The notes beneath the pieces were generated by a model, which had not been told where the DNA came from, did not search any database, and was given only the letters and a program-made list of their open reading frames with translations. 11,769 nt of DNA from NCBI GenBank assembly GCA_902464645.1, contig CABQKL010000061.1, forward strand, positions 1 through 11,769. Direction: 5' to 3'. The position numbers and the translations under genes are program-made. Origin of the DNA: an uncultured Collinsella sp. (GTDB taxonomy: Bacteria; Actinomycetota; Coriobacteriia; Coriobacteriales; Coriobacteriaceae). Positions 4,753 through 11,769 of this stretch are shown piece after piece (the first letter of the stretch is position 1; the number at the start of each line of letters is the position of its first letter).

Positions 4753-7700
4753 TTAGTCATCGTCGCTCGCACCCAACTGCTGCAACAGCATGAGTGCCGC
4801 GGCCACGGGGCCGGTACCGTCGTTGGCGTCGAGACCGCGACCCAGGCCGCTGCCCGCGCCGGCGCCCGCCTTGTAGGGCACCGACAGTTTGCGGCTCTTG
4901 GGGAAGTTTACCGCGCCATAGCGGGTCTTTAGCTCAAAGGCCACCTTCTTGGGCACGTCGACGCCCAAAAACGTGATGCGACCGCCGCTGAGCGTGACGC
5001 TCTCGAGCCCCAGGCGCTCGCCGCGAATGCGGATTCGTGCGCGATTGAACAGGTTGAGTCCTGCCAACGGCAGCTCGCCATGCGCGGCCTCGGTCTCTTC
5101 CTGCACCTCATCGATGCTCTCCAGGTCCTCGGCCGCTGCGAGCCTGCGGTACACGAGCACGCGCTGATCCACCGCCGGCAGGTACTCCTCGGACAAGAAG
5201 TAGTCGGCCGGCAGGTTAATGCCCACGCTCGCCGCCTCCACGCCGGCGTCGTCATCGCCGCGCGCCTCGGCCACCGCCTGGCCCAGCATCTGCGTAAACA
5301 GGTCAAAGCCCACGCTCGACAGGTTGCCGTGCTGCTCGGCGCCCATAAGCGAGCCGGCGCCGCGAATCTCCAGGTCGCGCATGGCGATGCGCATGCCGCT
5401 GCCCAGGTCCTGGAACTCGGAAAGTGCGGTCAGGCGCGCCGTCGCCTCCTCGGTGAGTGGCAGCTCGCCCGGGAACATAAAGTACGCGTAGGCCTGCGTG
5501 GCAGAGCGACCCACACGACCCTTGAGCTGGTAGAGCTGCGCCAGGCCCAGGCGCTGCGAGTCCTCGATGATCAGCGTGTTGGCGGTCGCGTTGTCGATAC
5601 CGCTCTCCACGATGGTCGTGGCGATGAGCACGTCGATCTTTTTGGTCGCGAACTCAATCATCACGTCTTCGACCTCGCGCGGACTCATCTTGCCGTGCGC
5701 CACGCCCACGCGCGCCTCGGGCGCGGCCTCGTGCACGCGCGCCACGGCGTCGTCGATGGTCTTGACGCGGTTGGACACATAGTACACCTGGCCGCCGCGG
5801 CCCACCTCCAGGCGAATCGCCGCACTCACCACGTCGGGGTCGTACTCCCCCACGTGCACGATCACGGGACGACGCCCGGTCGGCGGTGTGGTGATCAGGC
5901 TCATATCGCGCACGCCGCTCGTGGCCATCTGCATGGTTCGCGGAATCGGCGTTGCCGAAAGCGTGAGCACGTCAATCTGCTCGCGCAGGTTCTTGAGCTG
6001 CTCCTTGTGCTGCACGCCAAAGCGCTGTTCCTCGTCGATGATCACCAGGCCCAGGTTCTTGGGGTTCACATCGGCCGAAAGCAGACGGTGGGTGCCGATG
6101 AGCACATCGATTGCGCCCTCGGCAAACGCCTTGAGCGCGCGCTTTTGCTGCGCCGGCGTGCGGAAGCGGCTGAGCACCTCGACCTCAAGGCCGAACGGGG
6201 CAAAGCGTTCAAAGAACGTCTCGTAGTGCTGCTGGGCCAGAATGGTCGTGGGGCAGAGCACCATGACCTGGCGGCCGGAGTCCACACACTTAAACGCCGC
6301 ACGCAGGGCGACCTCGGTCTTGCCAAAGCCCACGTCGCCGCACAGCAGGCGGTCCATGGGCTTTGGCGCTTCCATGTCGGCCTTAATGTCGGCGATGGCC
6401 TCCAGCTGGTCGCGCGTCTCGTCGTAAGGAAAGCTCTCCTCCATCTCGATCTGCTCGGGCGTGTCGGGCGGGCAGGCGATACCGGTAATCGACGAGCGGC
6501 GCGTATACAGATCGACCAGGTCAAACGCCAGCTTTTTGGCATTCTTGCGCGCCTTATTGGTGGCACGCGTCCAGTCGGCAGTGTTGAGCCTGGTCAGGCG
6601 CGGCTTGTCGCCGTCGGGGCCAACATAGCGCGTGATGCGATCGACCTGCTCGAGCGGCACGTAGAGCTTGTCGCCGTCGGCATATTCCAGCAAAAAGTAG
6701 TCGCGCTCCTTGCCGCCCACTTCCTGGCGCGCGATCTCGCTAAAGAGCGCGATGCCGTGAGTGGCGTGCACCACGTAGTCGCCCGGCTTAAACGGAAACG
6801 TGATCTGCGTAATGTCCACCTTGCGGCGGCTGCGCGCGCGGTTGGCATCCATGCGGGCGTTGAGGTCGGCGATCGAGAACACGGCCAGGTTGGCATCGGG
6901 CACCACCACGCCCTGCGGCAGGGCGGCATCGACAAAGGTTACGCGTCCGCGCGAGATAGTGGGCACGGCAGCACCGGCGGCAGCCTGGGCCGCGCCCGCC
7001 TCGAGCGAGCTGGCGTTGAGCGCGTCAGCCTTACGCTCGCGAATCGAGGCATGAGCATCCTGACGGGCAGCACGGTCGGCAGAATCTGCCGCCGCCATGC
7101 GCACGCGCTCGCCAATGACGCCGGCGTTTTCGGGCGCGGCCGTCAGCGATTCCTCAAAGGTAATGCCCTCGTCGCCAAAGGTGAGCTCCATCGACTCGCG
7201 CGCGCCGCGGTCGGGAATGGCGAACACGCAGGCATAGCGCTTGCCCACGACCTCCTGAATACGCGTCATAAAGCGGTTGTCCGAGCCCGCAATGGCCGGC
7301 TGCTCAATCTTGAGCTCTGCCGTAACCGCGCCGCCGGCGCGAATCAGGCTCACATAGTTCAGGCGCTGCTGAGCACCAAAATCGAGCTGCTGGGCACGTA
7401 CATACAGGCCATCCAGTCGGTCAATCCCTGCCTCGCCGGCACGCGCCTCGATATCCTCGTAGGCGCGCAGGCAGTCGTCGAACAGCGAGCGCGGCTCGGA
7501 CAGGACCACGAGCGCCTTGCCGCTCACGTGTGCCAGCGGGCTCACGGTCTGGCCGTACATCACCGGCAAAAAGCGGTCAAGCTCGGGCGTGACGATGCGT
7601 GCATCCACCATCTCGAGCAGCGCCGCCAGCTTGCTATCGTCCTGGCTGGCGCGATAGAGCGCCACATGCATGTTATGGACCGCATCGTCGGTAAGCGCCA

Positions 7701-8385
7701 GCTCACGGCAGGGGAAGATCTCGATACTGTCCTCGTTGCCGATGGTCTGCCCCGTTGAGCTCACCATGCGGCGAATGCGATCAATTTCGTCGCCGAAGAA
7801 CTCGATGCGCACGGGCGCCTTCTCCTGCGCGGGGAACACCTCGACGGTGTCGCCGTGCACGCGGAACAGACCGGGCGCGTCGGCTGCGCCGGCATTGGTG
7901 TAGCCCATGCCCACCAGGCGCTGCGGCACCTCGTCAAAAGGAATCTCCTCGCCCACCGCAAAAGTGGTGGACTCCCAATAGCGACTCTCGACCGGCGGCA
8001 CGCAGCGCAGCAGCGCACGGGCCGAGGCGACCATAATGCAGTTATCCCCGCGCACGATGCGCCCCAGAGCCTCGCAGCGCTGCGCCACCACGGCGTCGTC
8101 GGGCGCCTGTTCGCGCCACGGATAGTCCTTGCGCTCGGGGAAACGACACACATGTGCCAGGCCCACGTAGGCGGCAAGGCTGCGCGCGGCGCGATCGGCC
8201 GCGTCCTCGCCGCTCACAATGTAGACCGTGGGGCGCGGACGGCGCGCAAACTGGGCTGCCGCCATAAGCGTGCGGCCCGACTGCGACACAGCCAGCGTCA
8301 CGTCCTCGCCGGCATCGAGTCCTGCCTCGACGGTCTGCAAGGCCTCGGCAGTGTAGAGCTGCGCGGCTATACGGTGAATGAGCAT
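4753..8385 (-). CDS. mfd: Transcription-repair coupling factor Mfd
   Basis: This 1210-residue ATP-dependent translocase pushes stalled RNA polymerase off DNA lesions and recruits UvrA for nucleotide excision repair. The N-terminal ~400 residues are the UvrB-like D1-D3 region (SGEDAADRAARSLAAYV, VFPAQEKAPVRIEFFGDEIDRIR). An Ala-rich linker spans about 425-472. The RNA-polymerase-interacting, CarD-like domain starts near 530 with FKPGDYVVHATHGIALF. The helicase core has Walker A GDVGFGKT (683-690, Lys689), the DEEQ box (784-787), and the motifs LSATPIPRTMQ and QLKGRVGRS. The TRCF D7 domain follows near LPADYFLSEEYLP. The Gly/Ala-rich C-terminal tail (GAGAGSGLGRGLD) is probably unstructured. Length is normal for the family. 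The frame is open to 8412, but the start at 8385 is preferred for its GGAGG site and for the family-like MLIHRI beginning. A hairpin lies just upstream. Confidence 0.97.
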   Translation of the reverse strand: MLIHRIAAQLYTAEALQTVEAGLDAGEDVTLAVSQSGRTLMAAAQFARRPRPTVYIVSGEDAADRAARSLAAYVGLAHVCRFPERKDYPWREQAPDDAVVAQRCEALGRIVRGDNCIMVASARALLRCVPPVESRYWESTTFAVGEEIPFDEVPQRLVGMGYTNAGAADAPGLFRVHGDTVEVFPAQEKAPVRIEFFGDEIDRIRRMVSSTGQTIGNEDSIEIFPCRELALTDDAVHNMHVALYRASQDDSKLAALLEMVDARIVTPELDRFLPVMYGQTVSPLAHVSGKALVVLSEPRSLFDDCLRAYEDIEARAGEAGIDRLDGLYVRAQQLDFGAQQRLNYVSLIRAGGAVTAELKIEQPAIAGSDNRFMTRIQEVVGKRYACVFAIPDRGARESMELTFGDEGITFEESLTAAPENAGVIGERVRMAAADSADRAARQDAHASIRERKADALNASSLEAGAAQAAAGAAVPTISRGRVTFVDAALPQGVVVPDANLAVFSIADLNARMDANRARSRRKVDITQITFPFKPGDYVVHATHGIALFSEIARQEVGGKERDYFLLEYADGDKLYVPLEQVDRITRYVGPDGDKPRLTRLNTADWTRATNKARKNAKKLAFDLVDLYTRRSSITGIACPPDTPEQIEMEESFPYDETRDQLEAIADIKADMEAPKPMDRLLCGDVGFGKTEVALRAAFKCVDSGRQVMVLCPTTILAQQHYETFFERFAPFGLEVEVLSRFRTPAQQKRALKAFAEGAIDVLIGTHRLLSADVNPKNLGLVIIDEEQRFGVQHKEQLKNLREQIDVLTLSATPIPRTMQMATSGVRDMSLITTPPTGRRPVIVHVGEYDPDVVSAAIRLEVGRGGQVYYVSNRVKTIDDAVARVHEAAPEARVGVAHGKMSPREVEDVMIEFATKKIDVLIATTIVESGIDNATANTLIIEDSQRLGLAQLYQLKGRVGRSATQAYAYFMFPGELPLTEEATARLTALSEFQDLGSGMRIAMRDLEIRGAGSLMGAEQHGNLSSVGFDLFTQMLGQAVAEARGDDDAGVEAASVGINLPADYFLSEEYLPAVDQRVLVYRRLAAAEDLESIDEVQEETEAAHGELPLAGLNLFNRARIRIRGERLGLESVTLSGGRITFLGVDVPKKVAFELKTRYGAVNFPKSRKLSVPYKAGAGAGSGLGRGLDANDGTGPVAAALMLLQQLGASDDD

Positions 8386-8391
8386 GCTGTT

Positions 8392-8396
8392 CCTCC
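8392..8396 (-). promoter_or_regulatory. Ribosome-binding site deciding the mfd start
   Basis: GGAGG on the minus strand with a six-base spacer to the ATG at 8385-8383. It rules in favour of this start over the in-frame ATG at 8412, which would put the ribosome site inside the coding region and the start next to the hairpin. Confidence 0.75.
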
Positions 8397-8414
8397 GGCA
8401 TTGCAACGCCAAAA

Positions 8415-8439
8415 GCCCGCCGGGGCAAGCTCGGCGGGT
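8415..8439 (-). terminator. Terminator-like hairpin between nth and mfd
   Basis: CCCGCCG (8416-8422) and CGGCGGG (8432-8438) form a perfect 7-bp stem, extendable by one G-T pair, with a nine-base loop. On the minus strand it is followed by CTTTTGG, a short U-tract. It lies 67 bp after the nth stop codon and should terminate the upstream unit. Because it is only 30 bp before the mfd ATG, it could instead act as an attenuator in an mfd leader. Confidence 0.62.
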
Positions 8440-8505
8440 ATGCGGCAGATTTCATTGCCTGACATGGTAGCGCATGAGGTGGACACGCCAGCGCACGCCA
8501 AGCAG

Positions 8506-9171
8506 CTACCCCAAAACGCGCACGCTGGGACAAAGGTCTGCCAGCGGGCACTCGTCGCACTTAGGTTTGCGGGCGTCGCAGATCTCGCGGCCAAAGGTGA
8601 TCCACTGATGGTTGACCGACTCCCAATACTCGTGCGGCAAAATCTTGAGCAGATCTTGCTCGGTCTTGAGCGGCTCCTTGGCATGCGTCTTGGGGCTCAA
8701 CATCAGGCGGTGTGCGATGCGGTTGACGTGTGTATCGACCGCGATGCCCTCGACAATGCCAAACCCCACGTTGAGCACGATGTTCGCCGTTTTGCGCCCC
8801 ACGCCCGGCAGCTTGACGAGCTCCTTCATGTCGGCCGGTACCTCGCCGCCGTAATCGGCGACGATTATCTGCGCGGCCTCCACGGCGTGCTTGGCCTTGC
8901 TCTTATAAAAGCCGAGCGACTTAATGGTATCCGCCACATCGGCCATGCTTGCCCCCGCCATGGCCTCGGGCGTGGGCCACTGGGAAAACAGCTTCGGCGT
9001 CACCTTATTGACCTGTGCGTCGGTCGTCTGTGCCGAGAGCAGCACCGCGATGAGCAGCCTAAAGGGATTCTCGTGGTCCAAAAAGCACTCGACCGGGCCA
9101 TAGCGACGGTTGAGGCGTTCGCACACCTCAACGGCGCGCTCGCGTTTGGCGGCATTGGTCTCGCGTGGCAT
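8506..9171 (-). CDS. nth: Endonuclease III, DNA glycosylase/AP lyase
   Basis: This 221-residue base-excision repair enzyme removes oxidised pyrimidines from DNA and cleaves the abasic site. The helix-hairpin-helix motif is LPGVGRKTANIV (121-132) with catalytic Lys127, and the catalytic Asp146 lies in AVDTHVNRI. The [4Fe-4S] cluster ligands are Cys198, Cys205, Cys208 and Cys214 with the classic C-x6-C-x2-C-x5-C spacing. LLSAQTTDAQVNKVTP (44-59) is a standard family block. The frame is open far upstream into the ABC transporter gene, but the family-length protein begins at 9171, where GAGGAG (9177-9182) lies five bases before ATG. The gene is 64 bp downstream of the ABC gene without an obvious terminator between, so the two may be co-transcribed. 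Confidence 0.96.
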   Translation of the reverse strand: MPRETNAAKRERAVEVCERLNRRYGPVECFLDHENPFRLLIAVLLSAQTTDAQVNKVTPKLFSQWPTPEAMAGASMADVADTIKSLGFYKSKAKHAVEAAQIIVADYGGEVPADMKELVKLPGVGRKTANIVLNVGFGIVEGIAVDTHVNRIAHRLMLSPKTHAKEPLKTEQDLLKILPHEYWESVNHQWITFGREICDARKPKCDECPLADLCPSVRVLG

Positions 9172-9176
9172 AACGA

Positions 9177-9182
9177 CTCCTC
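9177..9182 (-). promoter_or_regulatory. Ribosome-binding site deciding the nth start
   Basis: GAGGAG on the minus strand, five bases before the ATG at 9171. It discriminates this start from the much longer open frame that runs on to 9399 inside the ABC transporter gene. Confidence 0.7.
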
Positions 9183-9235
9183 GGCTCAGCGGAATTAACA
9201 AGCTTCTGGGCACGATTGTCCCACGTATGGGGTCT

Positions 9236-11038
9236 TTACGCCTCCAAAAATGCGCCGGTCTGGCGGCCCCACAGGCTTGCATACTCGCCGCCCGCCTCGA
9301 CAAGCTGCGCATGCGTACCGTCCTCGACAATCTCGCCGTCCGCCAGCACCACGATGCGGTCGAGCGCCGCCACGGTGGACAGGCGATGTGCCACCACAAT
9401 GGAGGTGCGGCCGCGCATCAGGTTCTCGAGCGCCTCCTGCACCAGCGCCTCGGACTCGCTGTCCAAGGCAGACGTCGCCTCGTCGAGCACCAGGATCGGC
9501 GCGTCGGTCAGAATAGCGCGGGCAATGGCCACGCGCTGGCGCTGGCCGCCCGAAAGCTTAACGCCACGCTCGCCCACCATGGTGTCAAAGCCACGGGGCA
9601 GGCGGTCGATAAACTCCAGGGCGTTGGCCAGGCGCGCGGCCTCGCGGATCTGCTCGTCGGTGGCATCGGGACGGCCGTAGGCGATATTCTCGCGAATGGA
9701 GCGATGGAACAGCAGCGCCTCCTGCGGCACGTAGGCAACTTGGCGGCGCAGACTCTGCTGCGTACAGCGCGAGACGTCCTGGCCGTCCACGAGTACGCGA
9801 CCGCCCTGTACGTCGTCCAGGCGCAGCAACAGCTTGGTGAGCGTCGTCTTGCCCGAGCCCGATTTGCCCACCAGGCCCACGCGCTGGCCCGCCGCCACAT
9901 GGAGCGTCAGGTCGTCGAACACGCTCTCGCCCGCCGCGGCGTCACGGTATGCAAAGCTCAAGTGCTCAAAATCAATCGCGCCCTCGCCCACCTTGAGCTC
10001 AGGGGCGTTCTCGTCGTCTGCCACCAGACGCGGCTCGTCCAGTACGCGCGTCATTTCGGCCGCATCGCCCAGTGCGCGGTTAATGCGCTGCATCATGGAG
10101 CTTACGTAGTTCAGACGCATGGTGAGGTTGTACGTATAGGTAAAGATCATGACGAGCGCGCCGGCAGAGATGCCAAACCACGCGTTGCCGCCCGCGACGA
10201 ACACGCTCACCACGGCCATGGTAATGACGATAAGGCCCGAGGTCGTAAAGTTGCGCTGCATCATGGCGTGCATCGAAACCGTTTCAGCATCGCGCGCGGC
10301 GCGGTCGGCGGTATCGAACAGGTCGCGCTCAAAGTCCTCGCGCCCACAGGTCTTGACGGCCAGGATGTTCGTGACCGCGTCGGACAGCACGCCCGACAGT
10401 TTGTTCTGAGCGGCGGACGTCGCGGCCGAAAGCGGCATGATGCGCTTGTACATAAGCCAGACAAACGCAATGTAGACGACCATGATGCCCACCAGGATCA
10501 CGGTAAACGTCGGCACCACCGGAGCGAGCGCCGCCACCGTGCAGACAACCGAGGTGATGGTGGGAATGAGCGAATACACCGTCACGTCGACCAAGCCCGT
10601 GTAGCCACTCATAAAACGGCTCGTCTGGCTCACAAGCGATCCGCCAAAGCGACTGGTGTGGAATGTCATGGATTGATTGGAGAGCGTGTCAAAGCACAGG
10701 CGCGCCAGGTGATAGTTGCCCGCAATCTCGAGCTTGTAGACGGTGTAGTCCTGCAGCTTGGAGAGGATTTGGCCCACTAGGTTAACGAGCACGAGTGCCA
10801 GAATGTAGGGGCCAAAGACCTCGAATACTTGGTCGCCCGCCACGGGACCCGCTTGGACACGGTCGACGATAAGGGCCATCACATAGGTGTTGGCAAACGT
10901 GAGCAAAAAGATGTAGCCCGCCGACGAGAACACCGAGAGAAAGACAATCAGCGGCTGCGTGCGCGTGACGTCCCAAAAACGCTGCAGCGTGCGGCGCACG
11001 GTGGAGCGTTTGAGCGGACTGGTGCTTCTCTGAGACAT
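9236..11038 (-). CDS. ABC exporter, fused membrane and ATPase domains
   Basis: This 600-residue half-transporter is of the type-I exporter (MsbA/LmrA-like) kind. Residues about 30-310 form the six-helix ABC transmembrane domain, starting at LIVFLSVFSSAGYIFLLTFANTY and including the coupling region RFGGSLVSQTSRF. The ATPase domain runs from about 355 to 595. It has Walker A GKSGSGKT (391-398, Lys397), a Q-loop in AYVPQEALLF, the signature LSGGQ (495-499), Walker B ILVLDEATSALDS with Asp519 and catalytic Glu520, and the switch His in VAHRLS. Every nucleotide-hydrolysis residue is intact, so it could work as a homodimer. No partner half-transporter is visible on either side. The substrate is unknown (lipid, peptide or drug). 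The start is chosen for AAAGGA (11044-11049) five bases before ATG; the frame remains open a further 12 codons. The gene sits between rmuC and nth. Confidence 0.95.
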   Translation of the reverse strand: MSQRSTSPLKRSTVRRTLQRFWDVTRTQPLIVFLSVFSSAGYIFLLTFANTYVMALIVDRVQAGPVAGDQVFEVFGPYILALVLVNLVGQILSKLQDYTVYKLEIAGNYHLARLCFDTLSNQSMTFHTSRFGGSLVSQTSRFMSGYTGLVDVTVYSLIPTITSVVCTVAALAPVVPTFTVILVGIMVVYIAFVWLMYKRIMPLSAATSAAQNKLSGVLSDAVTNILAVKTCGREDFERDLFDTADRAARDAETVSMHAMMQRNFTTSGLIVITMAVVSVFVAGGNAWFGISAGALVMIFTYTYNLTMRLNYVSSMMQRINRALGDAAEMTRVLDEPRLVADDENAPELKVGEGAIDFEHLSFAYRDAAAGESVFDDLTLHVAAGQRVGLVGKSGSGKTTLTKLLLRLDDVQGGRVLVDGQDVSRCTQQSLRRQVAYVPQEALLFHRSIRENIAYGRPDATDEQIREAARLANALEFIDRLPRGFDTMVGERGVKLSGGQRQRVAIARAILTDAPILVLDEATSALDSESEALVQEALENLMRGRTSIVVAHRLSTVAALDRIVVLADGEIVEDGTHAQLVEAGGEYASLWGRQTGAFLEA

Positions 11039-11113
11039 GGGCTTCCTTTCGTGTCTGATAGGGAGAAACGCCATTGTTGCACACTAAAGCGCACTTCAGA
11101 CAAGCACGATGCG

Positions 11114-11144
11114 AAAAGCGCCCGCGCCGTGCTTGCGCAGGCGC
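11114..11144 (-). terminator. Rho-independent terminator after rmuC
   Basis: GCGCC (11118-11122) pairs with GGCGC (11140-11144) and GCGC (11124-11127) with GCGC (11135-11138), with one C-A mismatch between the two blocks and a seven-base loop. On the minus strand the stem is followed by TTTTCGC. It lies 17 bp past the rmuC stop codon and leaves about 75 bp before the ABC transporter gene, enough for a separate promoter. Confidence 0.62.
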
Positions 11145-11161
11145 CCCGCCGTCAGATGCAG

Positions 11162-11769
11162 CTAGTCCTCGTCTTTTTGGTCTGCGAGCAGGCTCGCGGA
11201 CGTGAGCCCCAAGATCGCGTCGGCCTCCCCGGCATCCTCCAGCGCGTCGATATCCTTGAGTTTGCGCTCCATAACGTTGGTGCGCGTGGTGATGATGCCC
11301 TCGACCGTTTTACCCGCGGTCTCGATCTGCTGTTGGGCGCGGCGCAGCGCCGCCTGATAGCGTGGCAGCTCGGCCTTGACGGCGGAGAGCACGCGCAGCA
11401 CGTCGTCGGTGCGCTTTTGCAGCCTAAACGTCTGGTAGCTCATCTGCAGGCTGTTGAGGATGGCCGCCATGGTGCTGGGGCCGGCAACGTTGACGTGATA
11501 GTCGCGGCCCAGGGTCTCGATAAGCCCGGGGCGACTGACGACCTCGGCATACAGGCCCTCAAAAGGCACGAACATAATGCCAAAGTTGGTGGTCGCGGGC
11601 ACGCTCAGGTACTTTTCGCAGATATCCTTGGCCTCGCGCTTCACCATGGCGTCGAGCGTCTTGCGCGCGGTGGCCACAGTCTCGGCATCACCCGACTCCT
11701 GGGCGTCGAGCAGATGCTCGTACGCGTCGCCCGGGAATTTGGAGTCGATCGGCAGCAGCACGGGATCGC
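11162..11769 (-). CDS. rmuC: DNA recombination protein RmuC, C-terminal part (cut by window edge)
   Basis: About 201 C-terminal residues are visible; the N-terminus lies beyond the right edge. The frame stays open to the window end, reading DPVLLPIDSKFPGDAYEHL, which is the core RmuC family motif (LPIDSKFP). The further blocks AKDICEKYLSVPATTNFGIMFVPFEGLYAEV and NVAGPSTMAAILNSLQMSYQTF are also typical. A coiled-coil-like tail follows (about the last 80 residues). RmuC is a nuclease-like protein that limits inversions and other rearrangements between short inverted repeats; family proteins usually have an N-terminal membrane anchor and coiled coil, not visible here. A GTG at 11761-11759 could be mistaken for a start, but it encodes an internal Val within the conserved motif. 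The gene ends at the terminator 11114-11144. Confidence 0.93.
   Translation of the reverse strand, partial: DPVLLPIDSKFPGDAYEHLLDAQESGDAETVATARKTLDAMVKREAKDICEKYLSVPATTNFGIMFVPFEGLYAEVVSRPGLIETLGRDYHVNVAGPSTMAAILNSLQMSYQTFRLQKRTDDVLRVLSAVKAELPRYQAALRRAQQQIETAGKTVEGIITTRTNVMERKLKDIDALEDAGEADAILGLTSASLLADQKDED

Noticed and set aside
3392..4756. A 454-codon open frame on the plus strand over the aldolase and PAP2 genes
   Set aside because: Antisense to two genes with clear catalytic motifs, and it ends just past the mfd stop. No domain or ribosome site is seen.
5080..7758. An 892-codon open frame on the plus strand, opposite mfd
   Set aside because: It is entirely antisense to a full-length, well-conserved mfd. 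GC-rich third positions remove stop codons from the opposite strand. Its product is a His/Arg/Leu/Ala-rich composition without a recognisable domain, and no ribosome site precedes it.
7855..9198. A 447-codon open frame on the plus strand spanning the mfd 5' end, the hairpin and nth
   Set aside because: It crosses the gap between two well-supported minus-strand genes and is antisense to both. Composition is that of a shadow frame.
9172..9235. Possible terminator between the ABC gene and nth
   Set aside because: The best pairing (GGG-C-AC against GT-C-CCC) has a mismatch and no U-tract. It is too weak to call.
9110..10780. A 556-codon open frame on the plus strand, opposite the ABC transporter
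   Set aside because: Antisense shadow of a confidently identified exporter with intact motifs. The product is biased toward His, Arg, Ala and Val and has no domain.
11039..11113. Promoter of the ABC transporter gene (TTGTCT with CAACAAT downstream on the minus strand)
   Set aside because: The two boxes match the consensus poorly and the spacing is 18-19 bp. There is room for a promoter, but I cannot place it with confidence.
11759..11761. GTG as a start codon for the rightmost gene
   Set aside because: The frame continues to the window edge, and the GTG codes for a Val just before LLPIDSKFP inside the conserved RmuC core. The true start is outside the window.
1..11769. Mobile element, CRISPR array, phage or toxin-antitoxin system
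   Set aside because: No transposase, integrase, repeat-spacer pattern, small paired ORFs or tRNA-type attachment site is visible. Genes are densely packed housekeeping-type genes with even base composition.

Overview
The window looks like an ordinary chromosomal stretch of a GC-rich Gram-positive actinobacterium. The coding DNA is strongly GC-biased, with stop-poor antisense frames. Purine-rich Shine-Dalgarno sites precede most starts, and hairpin-plus-T terminators separate transcription units. A human-gut Coriobacteriia such as Collinsella would fit, but that placement is inference from overall gene style and not from any marker gene. I see no tRNA, rRNA, insertion sequence, integrase, CRISPR array or plasmid function.

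Left part (1-2100): a SIS-domain enzyme of the fructoselysine/fructoseasparagine-phosphate deglycase type (minus strand, 126-1118) is divergent from a GntR/HutC-type regulator with a UTRA domain (plus strand, 1324-2046). The 205-bp AT-rich space between them carries two near-identical 22-bp direct repeats, an inverted half-copy and a separate small palindrome. This is a likely operator region for control of both genes by the regulator. The SIS gene ends in two hairpins (91-114 and 12-41). The regulator converges on a GNAT gene at a shared 13-bp-stem terminator.

Middle (2093-8385, all minus strand): read in transcription order, the genes are mfd (transcription-repair coupling factor, 1210 aa), a PAP2-superfamily membrane phosphatase, and a threonine-aldolase-family PLP enzyme. 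Gaps between them are 56 and 45 bp, so they probably form one operon. It ends at a strong 14-bp-stem terminator, after which comes a GNAT acetyltransferase.

Right part (8506-11769, all minus strand): the 3' half of rmuC enters from the right edge and ends at its own terminator. It is followed by a complete single-polypeptide ABC exporter half-transporter and by nth (endonuclease III), which has a hairpin terminator directly in front of mfd. RmuC, Nth and Mfd make this a genome-maintenance neighbourhood.

I do not find a convincing new biological system. The observations most worth checking are the repeat architecture of the divergent SIS/gntR promoter region, the SIS deglycase standing without a visible kinase or transporter, and two terminator-like hairpins lying only about 25-30 bp upstream of the mfd and GNAT start codons. 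No gene-free stretch exceeds 300 bases; the longest is 1119-1323.
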